A DNA stretch of 64,000 bases from the NCBI GenBank assembly GCA_052244495.1, contig JBQPXH010000004.1, one strand, 5' to 3'. The stretch is from Cereibacter_A sp052244495. Lineage in GTDB: Bacteria > Pseudomonadota > Alphaproteobacteria > Rhodobacterales > Rhodobacteraceae. This document shows positions 8,275-16,493 of the stretch, piece after piece. A program made the position numbers and the translations under genes. The first letter of the stretch is position 1. Every line of letters begins with the position of its first letter. The notes beneath the pieces are model-generated. The model saw only the letters and a list, made by a program, of their open reading frames with translations. It was not told the origin of the DNA and did no database searches.

Positions 8275-9306
8275 ATGACCAAGACGATGCTGCGTGCGCT
8301 GAAGGGCGAGACGCTGCCCACGCCTCCCATCTGGCTCATGCGTCAGGCGGGGCGCTATCTGCCGGAATACCGCGCCACGCGCGCCCAGGCGGGGGACTTC
8401 CTCTCGCTCTGCTACACGCCGGATCTCGCGGCGGAAGTGACGCTCCAGCCGATCCGCCGCTTCGGCTTCGACGCGGCGATCCTCTTTGCCGACATCCTGC
8501 TCCTGCCGCAGGCGCTGGGGGCGGACCTGTGGTTCGAAACCGGCGAGGGGCCGCGCATGTCGACGATCACCGACATGGCGGGCGTGAACGCGCTCAAGGG
8601 CCGCGACGACATCCACGAGAAGCTTGCGCCGGTCTACGAAACCTGCCGCATCCTCGCCCGCGAACTTCCCAAGGAGACAACCTTCATCGGCTTCGCGGGG
8701 ATGCCCTGGACGGTCGCGACCTACATGATCGCGGGCCGCGGCAGCAAGGATCAGGCCGCCGCGCATAAGCTGAAGGACACCGACCGTCCCGCCTTCGAGG
8801 CGCTCATGGACCGGGTGACCGAGGCCACCATCGAGTATCTCGCCAAGCAGGTCGAGGCCGGCTGCGAGGTGGTGAAGCTGTTCGACAGCTGGGCGGGCTC
8901 GCTCAAGGGCCAGGATTTCGAGGATTTTGCCGTGGCACCCGCCAAGCGGATCATCTCGGAGCTGAAGGCCCGCTTCCCGGGCCTGCCGGTCATCGCCTTC
9001 CCGCGCGAGGCGGGCGAGGGCTACATCGGCTTCGCCGAGAAGACCGGGGCCGACTGCGTGGCCATCGACAACTCCGTCAGCCCGGAATGGGCCGCCGAGA
9101 AGGTGCAGGCGGGCAAGACCTGCGTTCAGGGCAACCTCGATCCGAAATACATGGTGACGGGCGGCGAGGAACTGGTGCAGGCCACGAAGCGCGTCGTCGA
9201 GGCGTTCAAGAACGGCCCGCACATCTTCAACCTCGGCCACGGCATCACGCCGGAGGCCGATCCCGAGAATGTGACGCTGCTGATGGAGACGATCCGCGGC
9301 AAGTAA
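8275..9306 (+). CDS. hemE: Uroporphyrinogen decarboxylase
   Basis: 343 residues from the ATG at 8275, six bases after AAGGAG; an upstream ATG at 8230 is in frame but falls inside the leader hairpin region. The enzyme removes four acetate carboxyls from uroporphyrinogen III to give coproporphyrinogen III, the substrate of HemF and HemZ in this window. The family signature PIWLMRQAGRYLPEYR is at residues 18-33, with the substrate-binding arginines; GFAGMPWTVATYMI and FNLGHGITPEADP are also present. Divergent from hemC across a 100-base regulatory gap. Confidence 0.97.
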   Translation: MTKTMLRALKGETLPTPPIWLMRQAGRYLPEYRATRAQAGDFLSLCYTPDLAAEVTLQPIRRFGFDAAILFADILLLPQALGADLWFETGEGPRMSTITDMAGVNALKGRDDIHEKLAPVYETCRILARELPKETTFIGFAGMPWTVATYMIAGRGSKDQAAAHKLKDTDRPAFEALMDRVTEATIEYLAKQVEAGCEVVKLFDSWAGSLKGQDFEDFAVAPAKRIISELKARFPGLPVIAFPREAGEGYIGFAEKTGADCVAIDNSVSPEWAAEKVQAGKTCVQGNLDPKYMVTGGEELVQATKRVVEAFKNGPHIFNLGHGITPEADPENVTLLMETIRGK

Positions 9307-9313
9307 CGCATCC

Positions 9314-9343
9314 GGGGCGGCTCACGCATCCGTGTGCCGCCCC
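9314..9343 (+). terminator. Hairpin after hemE
   Basis: GGGGCGGC (9314-9321) pairs with GCCGCCCC (9336-9343), and an inner CACG/CGTG continues the stem around a CATC loop. It starts 7 bases after the hemE stop. No T-run follows, so it may protect a 3' end or work with Rho. Confidence 0.5.
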
Positions 9344-9399
9344 CCGTTGCCACGGCAGCCCGCCCGCGACAGGTTGACCTGACCTTTCCCGGAGTGCCC

Positions 9400-10023
9400 A
9401 TGCGGACCGACCGCAGCCCCCTCTTCCTCGGCCTGGCGACCGGCCTCCTCCTGGCTTTGTCCGCCCCCGTGCAGGCAAAGCCCGAGGCCTGCCTCACCTC
9501 GCTCGAGGGTTTTCCCACCGCTCTCGCCTACGACACCGAGGACGAGGACGTCCGCGCCAACCGCTCTGTCCGCGAGCGCTGGCTCGGCGGCTACGACGGG
9601 ATCACCTGTCCCGGCTATGTCACGCTGCGGGCCATGACGCCGGGACTGAACGACCGCGAACGCTCGGTCTTCTGCCTGCAGTTCGACCGCGAGGCCAACA
9701 CCTACACCGGCTTCGCCGAGGGCAGGCGCGACGCCTACCTCAACTGCGCGAAGCCCACGGGCGTCTTCTGCGAGAAGGTGAACGCCTCGGCCGATACCGC
9801 GGGCAAGGTGGCCGGAGCGGCGGGGCAGGCGCTGAACGGCGTCCGCGCCGTCGAGAGCAGCGCCGGCGCGGTAGTGCTCTCGGGCACGACCGGCTCGGTT
9901 TCGGCCGCCCTCTCGAACCTCGGCGCCACGGCGCTCGCCACACTGACCGCCCCCGCCGCCCTCACCGCCGCCGCCGTCACGGTCGTGGCCGTGGGCGGCG
10001 CGGTCTATGTCTGCAGCGAGTGA
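9400..10023 (+). CDS. Secreted protein of unknown function
   Basis: 207 residues from the ATG at 9400 (GGAG seven bases upstream). A signal peptide is clear: basic N-terminus, hydrophobic LFLGLATGLLLALS, probable cleavage after VQA. The mature part has cysteine-containing segments (EACLTS, ITCPGY, FCLQF, NCAKPTGVFCEK) suggesting disulphides, then a long Ala/Val-rich hydrophobic C-terminus ending YVCSE that could associate with membrane. I do not recognise a family. It sits alone between hemE and the convergent hemF; the 143-base gap before hemF shows no clear terminator. Confidence 0.75.
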   Translation: MRTDRSPLFLGLATGLLLALSAPVQAKPEACLTSLEGFPTALAYDTEDEDVRANRSVRERWLGGYDGITCPGYVTLRAMTPGLNDRERSVFCLQFDREANTYTGFAEGRRDAYLNCAKPTGVFCEKVNASADTAGKVAGAAGQALNGVRAVESSAGAVVLSGTTGSVSAALSNLGATALATLTAPAALTAAAVTVVAVGGAVYVCSE

Positions 10024-10166
10024 CGGAAGCCCACCCCAGCGGGAGGGCGCTTAAGCCGTCCCCTCGCGTGAGGGCCTGAGCAAGCGCCATTAGCCTCGGC
10101 CGAAGGCCTCCAGCGGCGGAGCCGGGCGTGGACGCGTTACAGTTCCAATCCGGCCCCGAGGCTCCG

Positions 10167-11042
10167 TCAGACCCACTTCGCCAGCGGGGGCAGGCTCATC
10201 AGCACGGCGTTGGCGTCGTGCCCGGTCTCAAGGCCGAACTTCGTGCCACGGTCGTAGACGAGGTTGTATTCGGCATAGAGCCCCCGGTGGACAAGCTGCG
10301 CCTCGCGGTCGGCCTCGGTCCAGGGCATGGCCATGCGGCGCTCGACGAGCGGAACGAAGGCAGGCAGGAAGGCGCTGCCGACGGCCTGGGTGAAGGCGAA
10401 GTCCGCCTCCCAGTCGCCGCTGTTCAGATCGTCGTAGAAGATACCGCCGACACCGCGCGCGCGGCCGCGATGGGGTATGAAGAAATACTCGTCCGCCCAG
10501 GCCTTGAACCGGGGGTAGTAGTCCTGTCCGTGCGCCTCGCAGGCATCGCGGAGTGTGGCGTGGAAATGCTCGGTATCCTCGGCATAGTCGAGGCAGGGGT
10601 TGAGGTCCGAGCCGCCGCCGAACCACCACGCATGCGGCGTCCAGAACATCCGCGTGTTCATGTGGACGGCCGGCGCGTGGGGGTTCTGCATGTGGGCCAC
10701 GAGGCTGATGCCAGAGGCCCAGAATCGCGGATCCTCGGCCATGCCCGGCACGCCGCGTGCGGCCATCGCCTGCTGCGCGCGGGGCGCCAGCGTTCCATGC
10801 ACGGTCGAGACGTTCACACCCACCTTCTCGAACACGCGCCCGCCGCGCAGCACGCTCATCAGCCCGCCGCCGCCCGACTCGCGGGTGGTCTCGGTGACTT
10901 CGAACCGGCCCGGCGCCGGATCCGTCGGCTGCTCGCCCGTTGCCGCATCCTCCAGTCCCTCGAAGGCGGCGAGGATCCTGTCCCTCAGCTCGCGAAACCA
11001 GTCCGACGCCCGCGCCTTCTGCGCCTCCATCGCATCATTCAT
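10167..11042 (-). CDS. hemF: Oxygen-dependent coproporphyrinogen III oxidase
   Basis: 291 residues from the ATG at 11042, with GGAGG five bases upstream; the in-frame extension upstream is rejected. It converts coproporphyrinogen III to protoporphyrinogen IX using O2. Seen: RESGGGGLMSVLRGGRVFEKVGVN in shortened form at the N-terminal third (positions about 40-65), VHMNTRMF, GGGSDLNPC, HRGRARGVGGIFYDDL and the C-terminal RGTKFGLETG, all characteristic of HemF. The anaerobic counterpart hemZ is at 26165, so both oxygen regimes are covered. I see no FNR box in its upstream gap. Confidence 0.97.
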   Translation of the reverse strand: MNDAMEAQKARASDWFRELRDRILAAFEGLEDAATGEQPTDPAPGRFEVTETTRESGGGGLMSVLRGGRVFEKVGVNVSTVHGTLAPRAQQAMAARGVPGMAEDPRFWASGISLVAHMQNPHAPAVHMNTRMFWTPHAWWFGGGSDLNPCLDYAEDTEHFHATLRDACEAHGQDYYPRFKAWADEYFFIPHRGRARGVGGIFYDDLNSGDWEADFAFTQAVGSAFLPAFVPLVERRMAMPWTEADREAQLVHRGLYAEYNLVYDRGTKFGLETGHDANAVLMSLPPLAKWV

Positions 11043-11158
11043 GCATTCCTCCCGAAGCTTTGACATCAGGGCTAGCAGCTTCGCGGATGCGGATCCAGAG
11101 AGCACCGCGCCGCCAGAATCATCTGGCGTCGCAAGGGGATTGGGCTAGGTTCAACGAC

Positions 11159-11572
11159 ATGAGACACGCCGTGACGCTCCTCGTGCTGCCGCTGCTCGCC
11201 GCCTGTGCCACACCGCAGGAGCGGTGCATCTCGCAGGCGACGCGGGACCTGCGAGTGGTGGACGACCTGATCCAGGAGGGCGAGCTGAACCTCGCCCGCG
11301 GCTATGCGATCGAGGAGGTGACGGACTACCGCACCGAATGGGTGCAGTGCAGCCCGCCGATCGTGCGTTACCGGCCAGACGGCAAGCGGGTCGTCTACCC
11401 GGCCCGTCGCTGCTTCGATCAGGTGCCCTACACGGTGCGCCAGCCCAAGGCCATCGACCTCGCCTCGGAAGCCCGGACGCTGGAGCAGTTGAAGCGCAAG
11501 CGGGTCGAACTGGCCCGAACGGCCGGACCAGCCGTTCAGCAGTGCAGGGTGACCTATCCCGAGGCGAAGTGA
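11159..11572 (+). CDS. Putative lipoprotein of unknown function
   Basis: 137 residues. The N-terminus has a lipoprotein signal with lipobox LLAAC and the modified cysteine at about residue 15. The mature part is charged, has several cysteines (QERCISQ, VQCSPP, RRCFDQ, QQCRVTY) and a short predicted coiled-coil near EARTLEQLKRKRVELA. No catalytic motif or recognised domain. The start at 11159 is chosen because the signal sequence begins there; the open frame upstream is not protein-like. Divergent from hemF. Confidence 0.7.
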   Translation: MRHAVTLLVLPLLAACATPQERCISQATRDLRVVDDLIQEGELNLARGYAIEEVTDYRTEWVQCSPPIVRYRPDGKRVVYPARRCFDQVPYTVRQPKAIDLASEARTLEQLKRKRVELARTAGPAVQQCRVTYPEAK

Positions 11573-11589
11573 CCGGCCGGGAAGCCGCC

Positions 11590-12399
11590 TCAGTGCACCG
11601 GTGCCAACGCCGGGTCTATGAGGCTCCGTCCGCCGTCGATCGTCACCACCTGCCCCGTCATGAAGGCCGCAGCGTCCGAGGCGAGGAACTGCACCGTCTC
11701 GACGATCTCTGCCGGAGAGGCGATGCGCTTCATCGGCGTGCGCTCGGTGATCTGCGCCCGCATCGCCGGGCTGTCCTTCAGCGCGTTCTGAAGGCTCGCG
11801 CTCATGACCGAGCCGAAGGAGACCGCGTTCACCCGGATGCCCTTCGAGGCCAGCGCCACCGCCATTGACCGCGTCATCTGCTCGACCGCGGCACAGCTGA
11901 TCGAATAGGCCAGCAGCTCGGGCTGGGTGCGGATCGCGGCGATCGAGGAAAGGTTGATGATCGAGCCCACCTGCGAGGGTTTCTCCTCGCTCTTCTCGGC
12001 CCGCGCGATCATTCGCTTGGCGGTCAGCTGGGTCAGGCGCAGGCTCGTCAGCATGTTCTGCTGGAGAAGCGTCTCGACGGCATCCTCCTCGGGGCAGAGA
12101 GGATCCGACAGCGCAAGCTGGCGGCTTGCGTTCACGAGGATGTCCACCCGGTCGAAGGCGTCCATCGTGGCCGAGAGGAGATTGGTGATCGTGAGCTTCT
12201 CGCGCAGGTCGCCCGCGAACATCCGGACCGACTTCTCCGCCCGCGCCTCCTCGCCGATCTGGTCGGCCAGCCGCTCCTCGTCCATGTCCACGAACATCAC
12301 GTTCGCGCCCTTGTCCACGAAGTGCCGCGCCACCGCGAGGCCGATGCCGGCCGCGGCCCCCGTCACGATGGCCGTCTTGCCGGAGATGATGAGCGACAT
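11590..12399 (-). CDS. SDR-fold oxidoreductase with altered active site
   Basis: 269 residues, classical short-chain dehydrogenase size. The cofactor motif TGAAAGIG is at residues 13-20 and FVDMD at 36-40 suggests an acidic NAD-selecting residue. The active site departs from the family: Y165 is followed at +4 by C169 instead of the catalytic Lys (YxxxC), and the NNAG motif reads LVNASR. The C-terminal substrate loop and the IDGG motif are present. It may be inactive, or use another mechanism or a binding role. It is 12 bases downstream of the rsmC-like gene in the same direction. Confidence 0.8.
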   Translation of the reverse strand: MSLIISGKTAIVTGAAAGIGLAVARHFVDKGANVMFVDMDEERLADQIGEEARAEKSVRMFAGDLREKLTITNLLSATMDAFDRVDILVNASRQLALSDPLCPEEDAVETLLQQNMLTSLRLTQLTAKRMIARAEKSEEKPSQVGSIINLSSIAAIRTQPELLAYSISCAAVEQMTRSMAVALASKGIRVNAVSFGSVMSASLQNALKDSPAMRAQITERTPMKRIASPAEIVETVQFLASDAAAFMTGQVVTIDGGRSLIDPALAPVH

Positions 12400-12411
12400 G
12401 ATGAGCTCCCG

Positions 12412-13413
12412 TTAAGCAGATGTGCCGGCCGCGCGCTCGGGTCGGGACGCGCGGACGATCCTGAAGGCGGCATCGCCGCCGATGTCCTCCACCTCGCGGA
12501 AGAGCGCGCGGAGGCCGCGGTCATAGGGCAGATGGCGGTTGGCTACCAGCCAGAGCGCCCCCGTGGGCGCGAGAAGCCGCGCAGCGGCCTGCAGGAAACC
12601 CATGCCGAGCGCGGGATCGGCCTCGCGCGTGGTGTGGAAGGGCGGATTGCAGACGACGAGGTCCGCCGGCTTCGAGAGGCGGAAGCGCGTCGCATCGGCC
12701 CAATGGAAATGGGCGCGTTCGTCGGCGATGTTGAGCCGCGCGCAGTCCAGCGCCGCATGCTCGGCCTCGACGAGGTCGATCCGCTTCACCGGGCGCCGCT
12801 TCAGCACGGCGCGGGACAGGTATCCCCACCCCGCCCCGAGATCGACCACCCGGCCCGACAGATCCGCCGGAAGCGCCTCGACCAGCAGACGCGAGCCGCG
12901 ATCCGGCGCATCGGCCGAGAAGATGCCGGGAAGCGTGCGGAAACCTCCCTCGATCTCGACGGGGTGCGCGGCCCAGTCCTCGAGACCCGGTTCGGCGGCG
13001 AAGGTGAAGAGCTTGCCATGGGCCTTGGAGAGGGTCGCCGAGACGGCAAGCCGTTCGGCCAGATCCCGCCAGATCGATTCGATGCCGTCGGTCTTCTGCC
13101 CGTCCACGACGATCAGCCCGCCGGGTTCGACCGAGGCCGCGGCCTCGGCCAGAAGCGCGCGCGCCTCGGCCCGCGCACGCGGCATGCAGACCACCGCGGC
13201 CGCATGTCCGGTGCCGCCGGCGACGGCGACCCGGTAGCCCTGCGCAGCGAAGGCGTCGTGGTCCGGGCGGAAGCCCTGCACCAGCACGAGCCTGTCCTTC
13301 GGCAGGGCGGAGAGATCGTCTCCGGCCCGTGGACGATAGACGACGATGCTGCCCTTGTCGGGCAGCACGACCGCGCCTGTCTCGAGCGCCAGTGTCAGTC
13401 GGGCAGAGCGCAT
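12412..13413 (-). CDS. rsmC: 16S rRNA (guanine-N2) methyltransferase, RsmC/RlmG type
   Basis: 333 residues with two methyltransferase-like halves. The N-terminal half is degenerate, as is normal in RsmC/RlmG; the C-terminal half carries the SAM motif DLGAGWG (191-197) and the guanine-N2 methyltransferase motif NPPFH (256-260). RsmC modifies G1207 of 16S rRNA; whether this protein is RsmC or the 23S enzyme RlmG cannot be settled from motifs. It lies 16 bases downstream of clpS and upstream of the SDR gene, so the three may form one transcript. Confidence 0.82.
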   Translation of the reverse strand: MRSARLTLALETGAVVLPDKGSIVVYRPRAGDDLSALPKDRLVLVQGFRPDHDAFAAQGYRVAVAGGTGHAAAVVCMPRARAEARALLAEAAASVEPGGLIVVDGQKTDGIESIWRDLAERLAVSATLSKAHGKLFTFAAEPGLEDWAAHPVEIEGGFRTLPGIFSADAPDRGSRLLVEALPADLSGRVVDLGAGWGYLSRAVLKRRPVKRIDLVEAEHAALDCARLNIADERAHFHWADATRFRLSKPADLVVCNPPFHTTREADPALGMGFLQAAARLLAPTGALWLVANRHLPYDRGLRALFREVEDIGGDAAFRIVRASRPERAAGTSA

Positions 13414-13429
13414 CCGCAGGCCCGGAGGC

Positions 13430-13750
13430 CTATTCCTTTTCCATGGTGCATTGAAGCGGATGCTGGTGGCGCCGGGCGAAGTCCATCACCTGCGCGACCT
13501 TCGTCTCGGCGACCTCGAACGAGAAGACGCCCACCACGGCCAGCCCCTTCTTGTGGACGGTCAGCATGATCTCGAAGGCCTGCGCGTGACTTAGCCCGAA
13601 GAACCGCTCGAGGACATGCACGACGAATTCCATTGGCGTATAGTCGTCGTTCAAGAGCAGCACCTTGTAGAGGGGAGGCCGCTGGGTCTTGCTGCGGGTC
13701 TTGGTCAGGATTGACGTGTCGTCGCCGGGGTCGCCCGTCTTGTCGGACAT
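13430..13750 (-). CDS. clpS: ClpS adaptor for N-degron degradation by ClpAP
   Basis: 106 residues from the ATG at 13750. ClpS binds the ClpA N-domain and delivers proteins with bulky hydrophobic N-termini. The core VLLLNDDYTPMEFVV contains the N-degron pocket residues (NDD), followed by HVLERFF and the conserved VHKKGLAVVGVF segment; the C-terminus HQHPLQCTMEKE is typical. The open frame continues upstream to 13891, but the family starts near MSDKTGDPGDD. The 174-base gap to the divergent HAD gene must hold both promoters; no clear elements are visible. Confidence 0.95.
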   Translation of the reverse strand: MSDKTGDPGDDTSILTKTRSKTQRPPLYKVLLLNDDYTPMEFVVHVLERFFGLSHAQAFEIMLTVHKKGLAVVGVFSFEVAETKVAQVMDFARRHQHPLQCTMEKE

Positions 13751-13924
13751 CTGAAGCGGACGAAGGGTCAAGGTCGTGGCTCCTGCCGATGGGCGGATTC
13801 GAGGGCGTTTCGCGAGAGAAACAGTATAGTCGGTTTTTGCCCGTCGGAAAGGGGCGCTCATGACGCGGACGGGCTTGCCCGCGGACCGCAATGCAGCTTA
13901 ATCCGGCGGCGACGGGAGGCGGCC

Positions 13925-14638
13925 ATGGACCGGCACATCACCACCATCGCGTTCGACGCGGACGACACGCTCTGGCAGAACGAGGCATTCTACCGCCTGA
14001 CGCAGGAACGTTTTGCGACCCTGCTCGCGGATCATGTCGATTCCGACCATCTGCACGAGCGGCTTCTCGCCGCCGAGAGACGCAACCTCGGCCACTACGG
14101 ATTCGGCATCAAGGGCTTCATGCTGTCGATGATCGAGACCGCGATCGAGGTCACGGAGCAGCGCGTTCCCGCCGGCGTGATCGGCGAGATCATCGCGGCC
14201 GGACAGGAGATGCTGGCCCATCCGATCGAACTTCTGCCCCATGCGCGCGAGGCGGTGGAGGCCCTGGCGGACGGATATCGTGTCATTCTGGTCACAAAGG
14301 GCGATCTTCTGGACCAGGAGCGGAAACTCGCCCAGTCCGGGCTCGGCGAGATGTTCGATGCGGTCGAAATCGTCTCGGACAAGAATGCCCGCGTCTACGA
14401 CCGGATCTTCCGACGGCACGGCGACGGACCGGAGCGGTCGCTCATGGTCGGCAACTCCCTGAAATCCGACGTTCTTCCGCCGATCGAGGCCGGAGGATTC
14501 GGTGTTCACGTTCCACATGGGCTGACATGGGCGCTGGAACATGCCGACCCGCCCAATGGACATCCCCGCTTCTTCACCCTCGCCGATCTGGGCGGGCTCG
14601 CCGATCTGGTCGCGAGGCTTAACGAGAATCTGCCGTAA
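13925..14638 (+). CDS. HAD family hydrolase
   Basis: 237 residues, start supported by GGGAGGC upstream. HAD motif I is FDADDTLW (D11 nucleophile, D13 acid/base), motif II and the lysine appear as LVTKGDLLDQERK, and motif III/IV as MVGNSLKSDVLPPIEAGG, the usual layout of a subfamily I phosphatase with a helical cap. Such proteins hydrolyse phosphate monoesters; the substrate is unknown. Divergent from clpS. Confidence 0.88.
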   Translation: MDRHITTIAFDADDTLWQNEAFYRLTQERFATLLADHVDSDHLHERLLAAERRNLGHYGFGIKGFMLSMIETAIEVTEQRVPAGVIGEIIAAGQEMLAHPIELLPHAREAVEALADGYRVILVTKGDLLDQERKLAQSGLGEMFDAVEIVSDKNARVYDRIFRRHGDGPERSLMVGNSLKSDVLPPIEAGGFGVHVPHGLTWALEHADPPNGHPRFFTLADLGGLADLVARLNENLP

Positions 14639-14695
14639 GTTGAAGTTCTTGACGGGCAGCGCCCCAAATCTGCCACAAAGCTTGAGAAGGGCAGC

Positions 14696-14721
14696 AAAAC
14701 CCCTTGAAACTCGGGGGTTTT
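14696..14721 (+). terminator. Terminator after the HAD gene
   Basis: AAAACCCC (14696-14703) and GGGGTTTT (14714-14721) form a perfect 8-pair stem around a 10-base loop. The symmetric A- and T-tracts allow termination in either direction. It lies 58 bases after the HAD stop and about 95 upstream of the next start. Confidence 0.75.
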
Positions 14722-14816
14722 CCTGAATCGCCTCCTGTGGTAGCGTCGGTTCAAATCACAAACTCACCGGACTGCAAAGAACCGGCGGGAACGAGGCAGG
14801 CAGAAGGACAGGCGAC

Positions 14817-16238
14817 GTGACATCGCAACTGGGGCAGTACGTCCGGAAAGTGCTTTTTGTGGCCGCAGCCATGGTCGTCGCAACGCAGGCGGCTCTTGCG
14901 GCTCCCTACGCGGCCACCGTGATGGACGCGCGAACGGGCGAGACGCTCTACGAGACGAACGCGAACACCCGGCTGCATCCGGCCTCGCTCACCAAGATGA
15001 TGACGCTGTATATCACCTTTCAGGCGATCCAGCGGGGAGAGATCTCGCTCGACAGCATGGTGAAGGTCTCGAAAAACGCCGCGGCGGAGCCGCCCTCGAA
15101 GCTCGGCCTCAAGACCGGCCAGCGCATTGCGCTGCGCTACCTGATCCGCGCCGCGGCGGTGAAATCGGCCAATGACGCCGCAACCGCGATCTGCGAGGCG
15201 GTCGGTGGCTCGGAGGCCGCCTTTGCCGACCGGATGAACCGGACCGCGAAGGCCATCGGCATGACCAACTCGACCTTCAAGAACTGCAACGGGCTCACGG
15301 CAGAGGGCCACCTCTCGACCGCGCACGACATGAACGTGCTGGGCCGGCGGCTGTTCTTCGATTTCCCCCAGTACTACAACATCTTCTCCCGCCGCACCGC
15401 CGACGCGGGCGTGACGACCGTGCGCAACACCAACACCCGCTTCCTCGACGCCTACAAGGGCGCGGACGGCATCAAGACCGGCTACACCTCGCCGGCCGGC
15501 TACAACCTCACGGCCTCGGCGCAGCGCGGCAACAAGCGGATCATCGCGACCGTCTTCGGCGGCAAGAGCACGGCACACCGCAACGCCAAGATGGCCGATC
15601 TGCTCGACCTCGGTTTTCGCGAGGCGCCGGCGAATGTGAAGGTGCGCAAGCCCGCGCCCATCGACACCAATTCGCTGGCCGTCGCTTCGGCACAGGCTGC
15701 ACAACAGCAGCCGATGCAGATCGCGGCGCTGACGCGGTCTCCGCGACCGCTGGCGCGGCCGGGCTCGCCTGCCGCGATCGCCGCGGCAGCCGCCGTGAGT
15801 TCCATGAAGGGCGGAATCGAGAGCGCGCTGGCGCAGGTCTCGGCCGAGGATGCCGTGGCCATGCAGGTGGCGCAGGCGGTGGAATTCGGTGGCGAGGGCT
15901 CCGATTCCGGCATCGCTCCGCGCAGCCGGCCGGTCATGCAGCTTGCCGCCGCCTCTCCGGTGCCGACCTCGCCCGAGATCATCACCCGGATGTCAACCTC
16001 GGGCGGCCGGCACTGGGGCGTGAATGTGGGCCGCTTCCCGTCACGCACGGCGGCCGAACGCCAGCTGATGCAGATCGCGCTGGCCGAGACCGGGACGCTC
16101 TCCGAGGGGCTGCGCAAGATCATCGACCGCCCCGGCGGCTATGACGCGAACTTCATGGGCCTCACGCAGGAGCAGGCGGACCTCGCTTGCCGCCGCCTGC
16201 AGGCCCGTGCAGTGCAGTGCTTCGCCATCGGCCCCTGA
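14817..16238 (+). CDS. D-alanyl-D-alanine carboxypeptidase with SPOR domain
   Basis: 473 residues, GTG start preceded by GAAGGA. Signal peptide residues 1-28 (VLFVAAAMVVATQAALA). The serine peptidase S11 (penicillin-binding protein) motifs are complete: SLTK 57-60 with catalytic S57, SAN 117-119, KTG 220-222. It trims the terminal D-Ala of peptidoglycan stem peptides in the periplasm. A low-complexity linker (about 280-390) leads to a C-terminal SPOR-like domain (about 395-473; WGVNVGRF, ..RRLQARAVQCFAIGP), which binds denuded glycan at division sites, so a septal role is likely. Stands alone between two terminators. Confidence 0.93.
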   Translation: MTSQLGQYVRKVLFVAAAMVVATQAALAAPYAATVMDARTGETLYETNANTRLHPASLTKMMTLYITFQAIQRGEISLDSMVKVSKNAAAEPPSKLGLKTGQRIALRYLIRAAAVKSANDAATAICEAVGGSEAAFADRMNRTAKAIGMTNSTFKNCNGLTAEGHLSTAHDMNVLGRRLFFDFPQYYNIFSRRTADAGVTTVRNTNTRFLDAYKGADGIKTGYTSPAGYNLTASAQRGNKRIIATVFGGKSTAHRNAKMADLLDLGFREAPANVKVRKPAPIDTNSLAVASAQAAQQQPMQIAALTRSPRPLARPGSPAAIAAAAAVSSMKGGIESALAQVSAEDAVAMQVAQAVEFGGEGSDSGIAPRSRPVMQLAAASPVPTSPEIITRMSTSGGRHWGVNVGRFPSRTAAERQLMQIALAETGTLSEGLRKIIDRPGGYDANFMGLTQEQADLACRRLQARAVQCFAIGP

Positions 16239-16266
16239 AGGCCGAATCGCTCCCGAAGCACGAAAG

Positions 16267-16300
16267 GGCCCGCGAGGCGACTCGCGGGCCTTCTGCTTTT
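16267..16300. terminator. Bidirectional terminator between the carboxypeptidase and ccoS
   Basis: GGCCCGCGAG (16267-16276) pairs with CTCGCGGGCC (16281-16290) around GCGA and is followed by TTCTGCTTTT; AAAG tracts on the other side allow use by the convergent ccoGHIS operon. Confidence 0.8.
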
Positions 16301-16334
16301 CCATGGCGGAGCGTCGACGGAGGACACTGGCCTT

Positions 16335-16493
16335 CTATTGCCGGGGACGCTCGTCGTAATCCGTCTTGAGGATGCGGTTCGCATCGCCCTCAGGGTCGTC
16401 GTACTGGCGCGATTTCAAAGACCAGAAGAAGGCCGCAAGACCGAGCCCCCCGAGGAAGAGCGAGATGGGGATGAGATAGGCGAGGATCTCCAT
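16335..16493 (-). CDS. ccoS: cbb3 oxidase assembly protein CcoS (RdxS)
   Basis: 52 residues: one transmembrane helix (YLIPISLFLGGLGLAAFFW) then a short acidic/basic tail with the conserved SRQYDDPEGD. CcoS is needed for maturation of cbb3-type cytochrome oxidase, probably heme or copper cofactor insertion into CcoN. Its ATG overlaps the ccoI stop (TGATG), and it is the last gene of the rdxBHIS-type operon. The start is set by this overlap and by family length. Confidence 0.93.
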   Translation of the reverse strand: MEILAYLIPISLFLGGLGLAAFFWSLKSRQYDDPEGDANRILKTDYDERPRQ

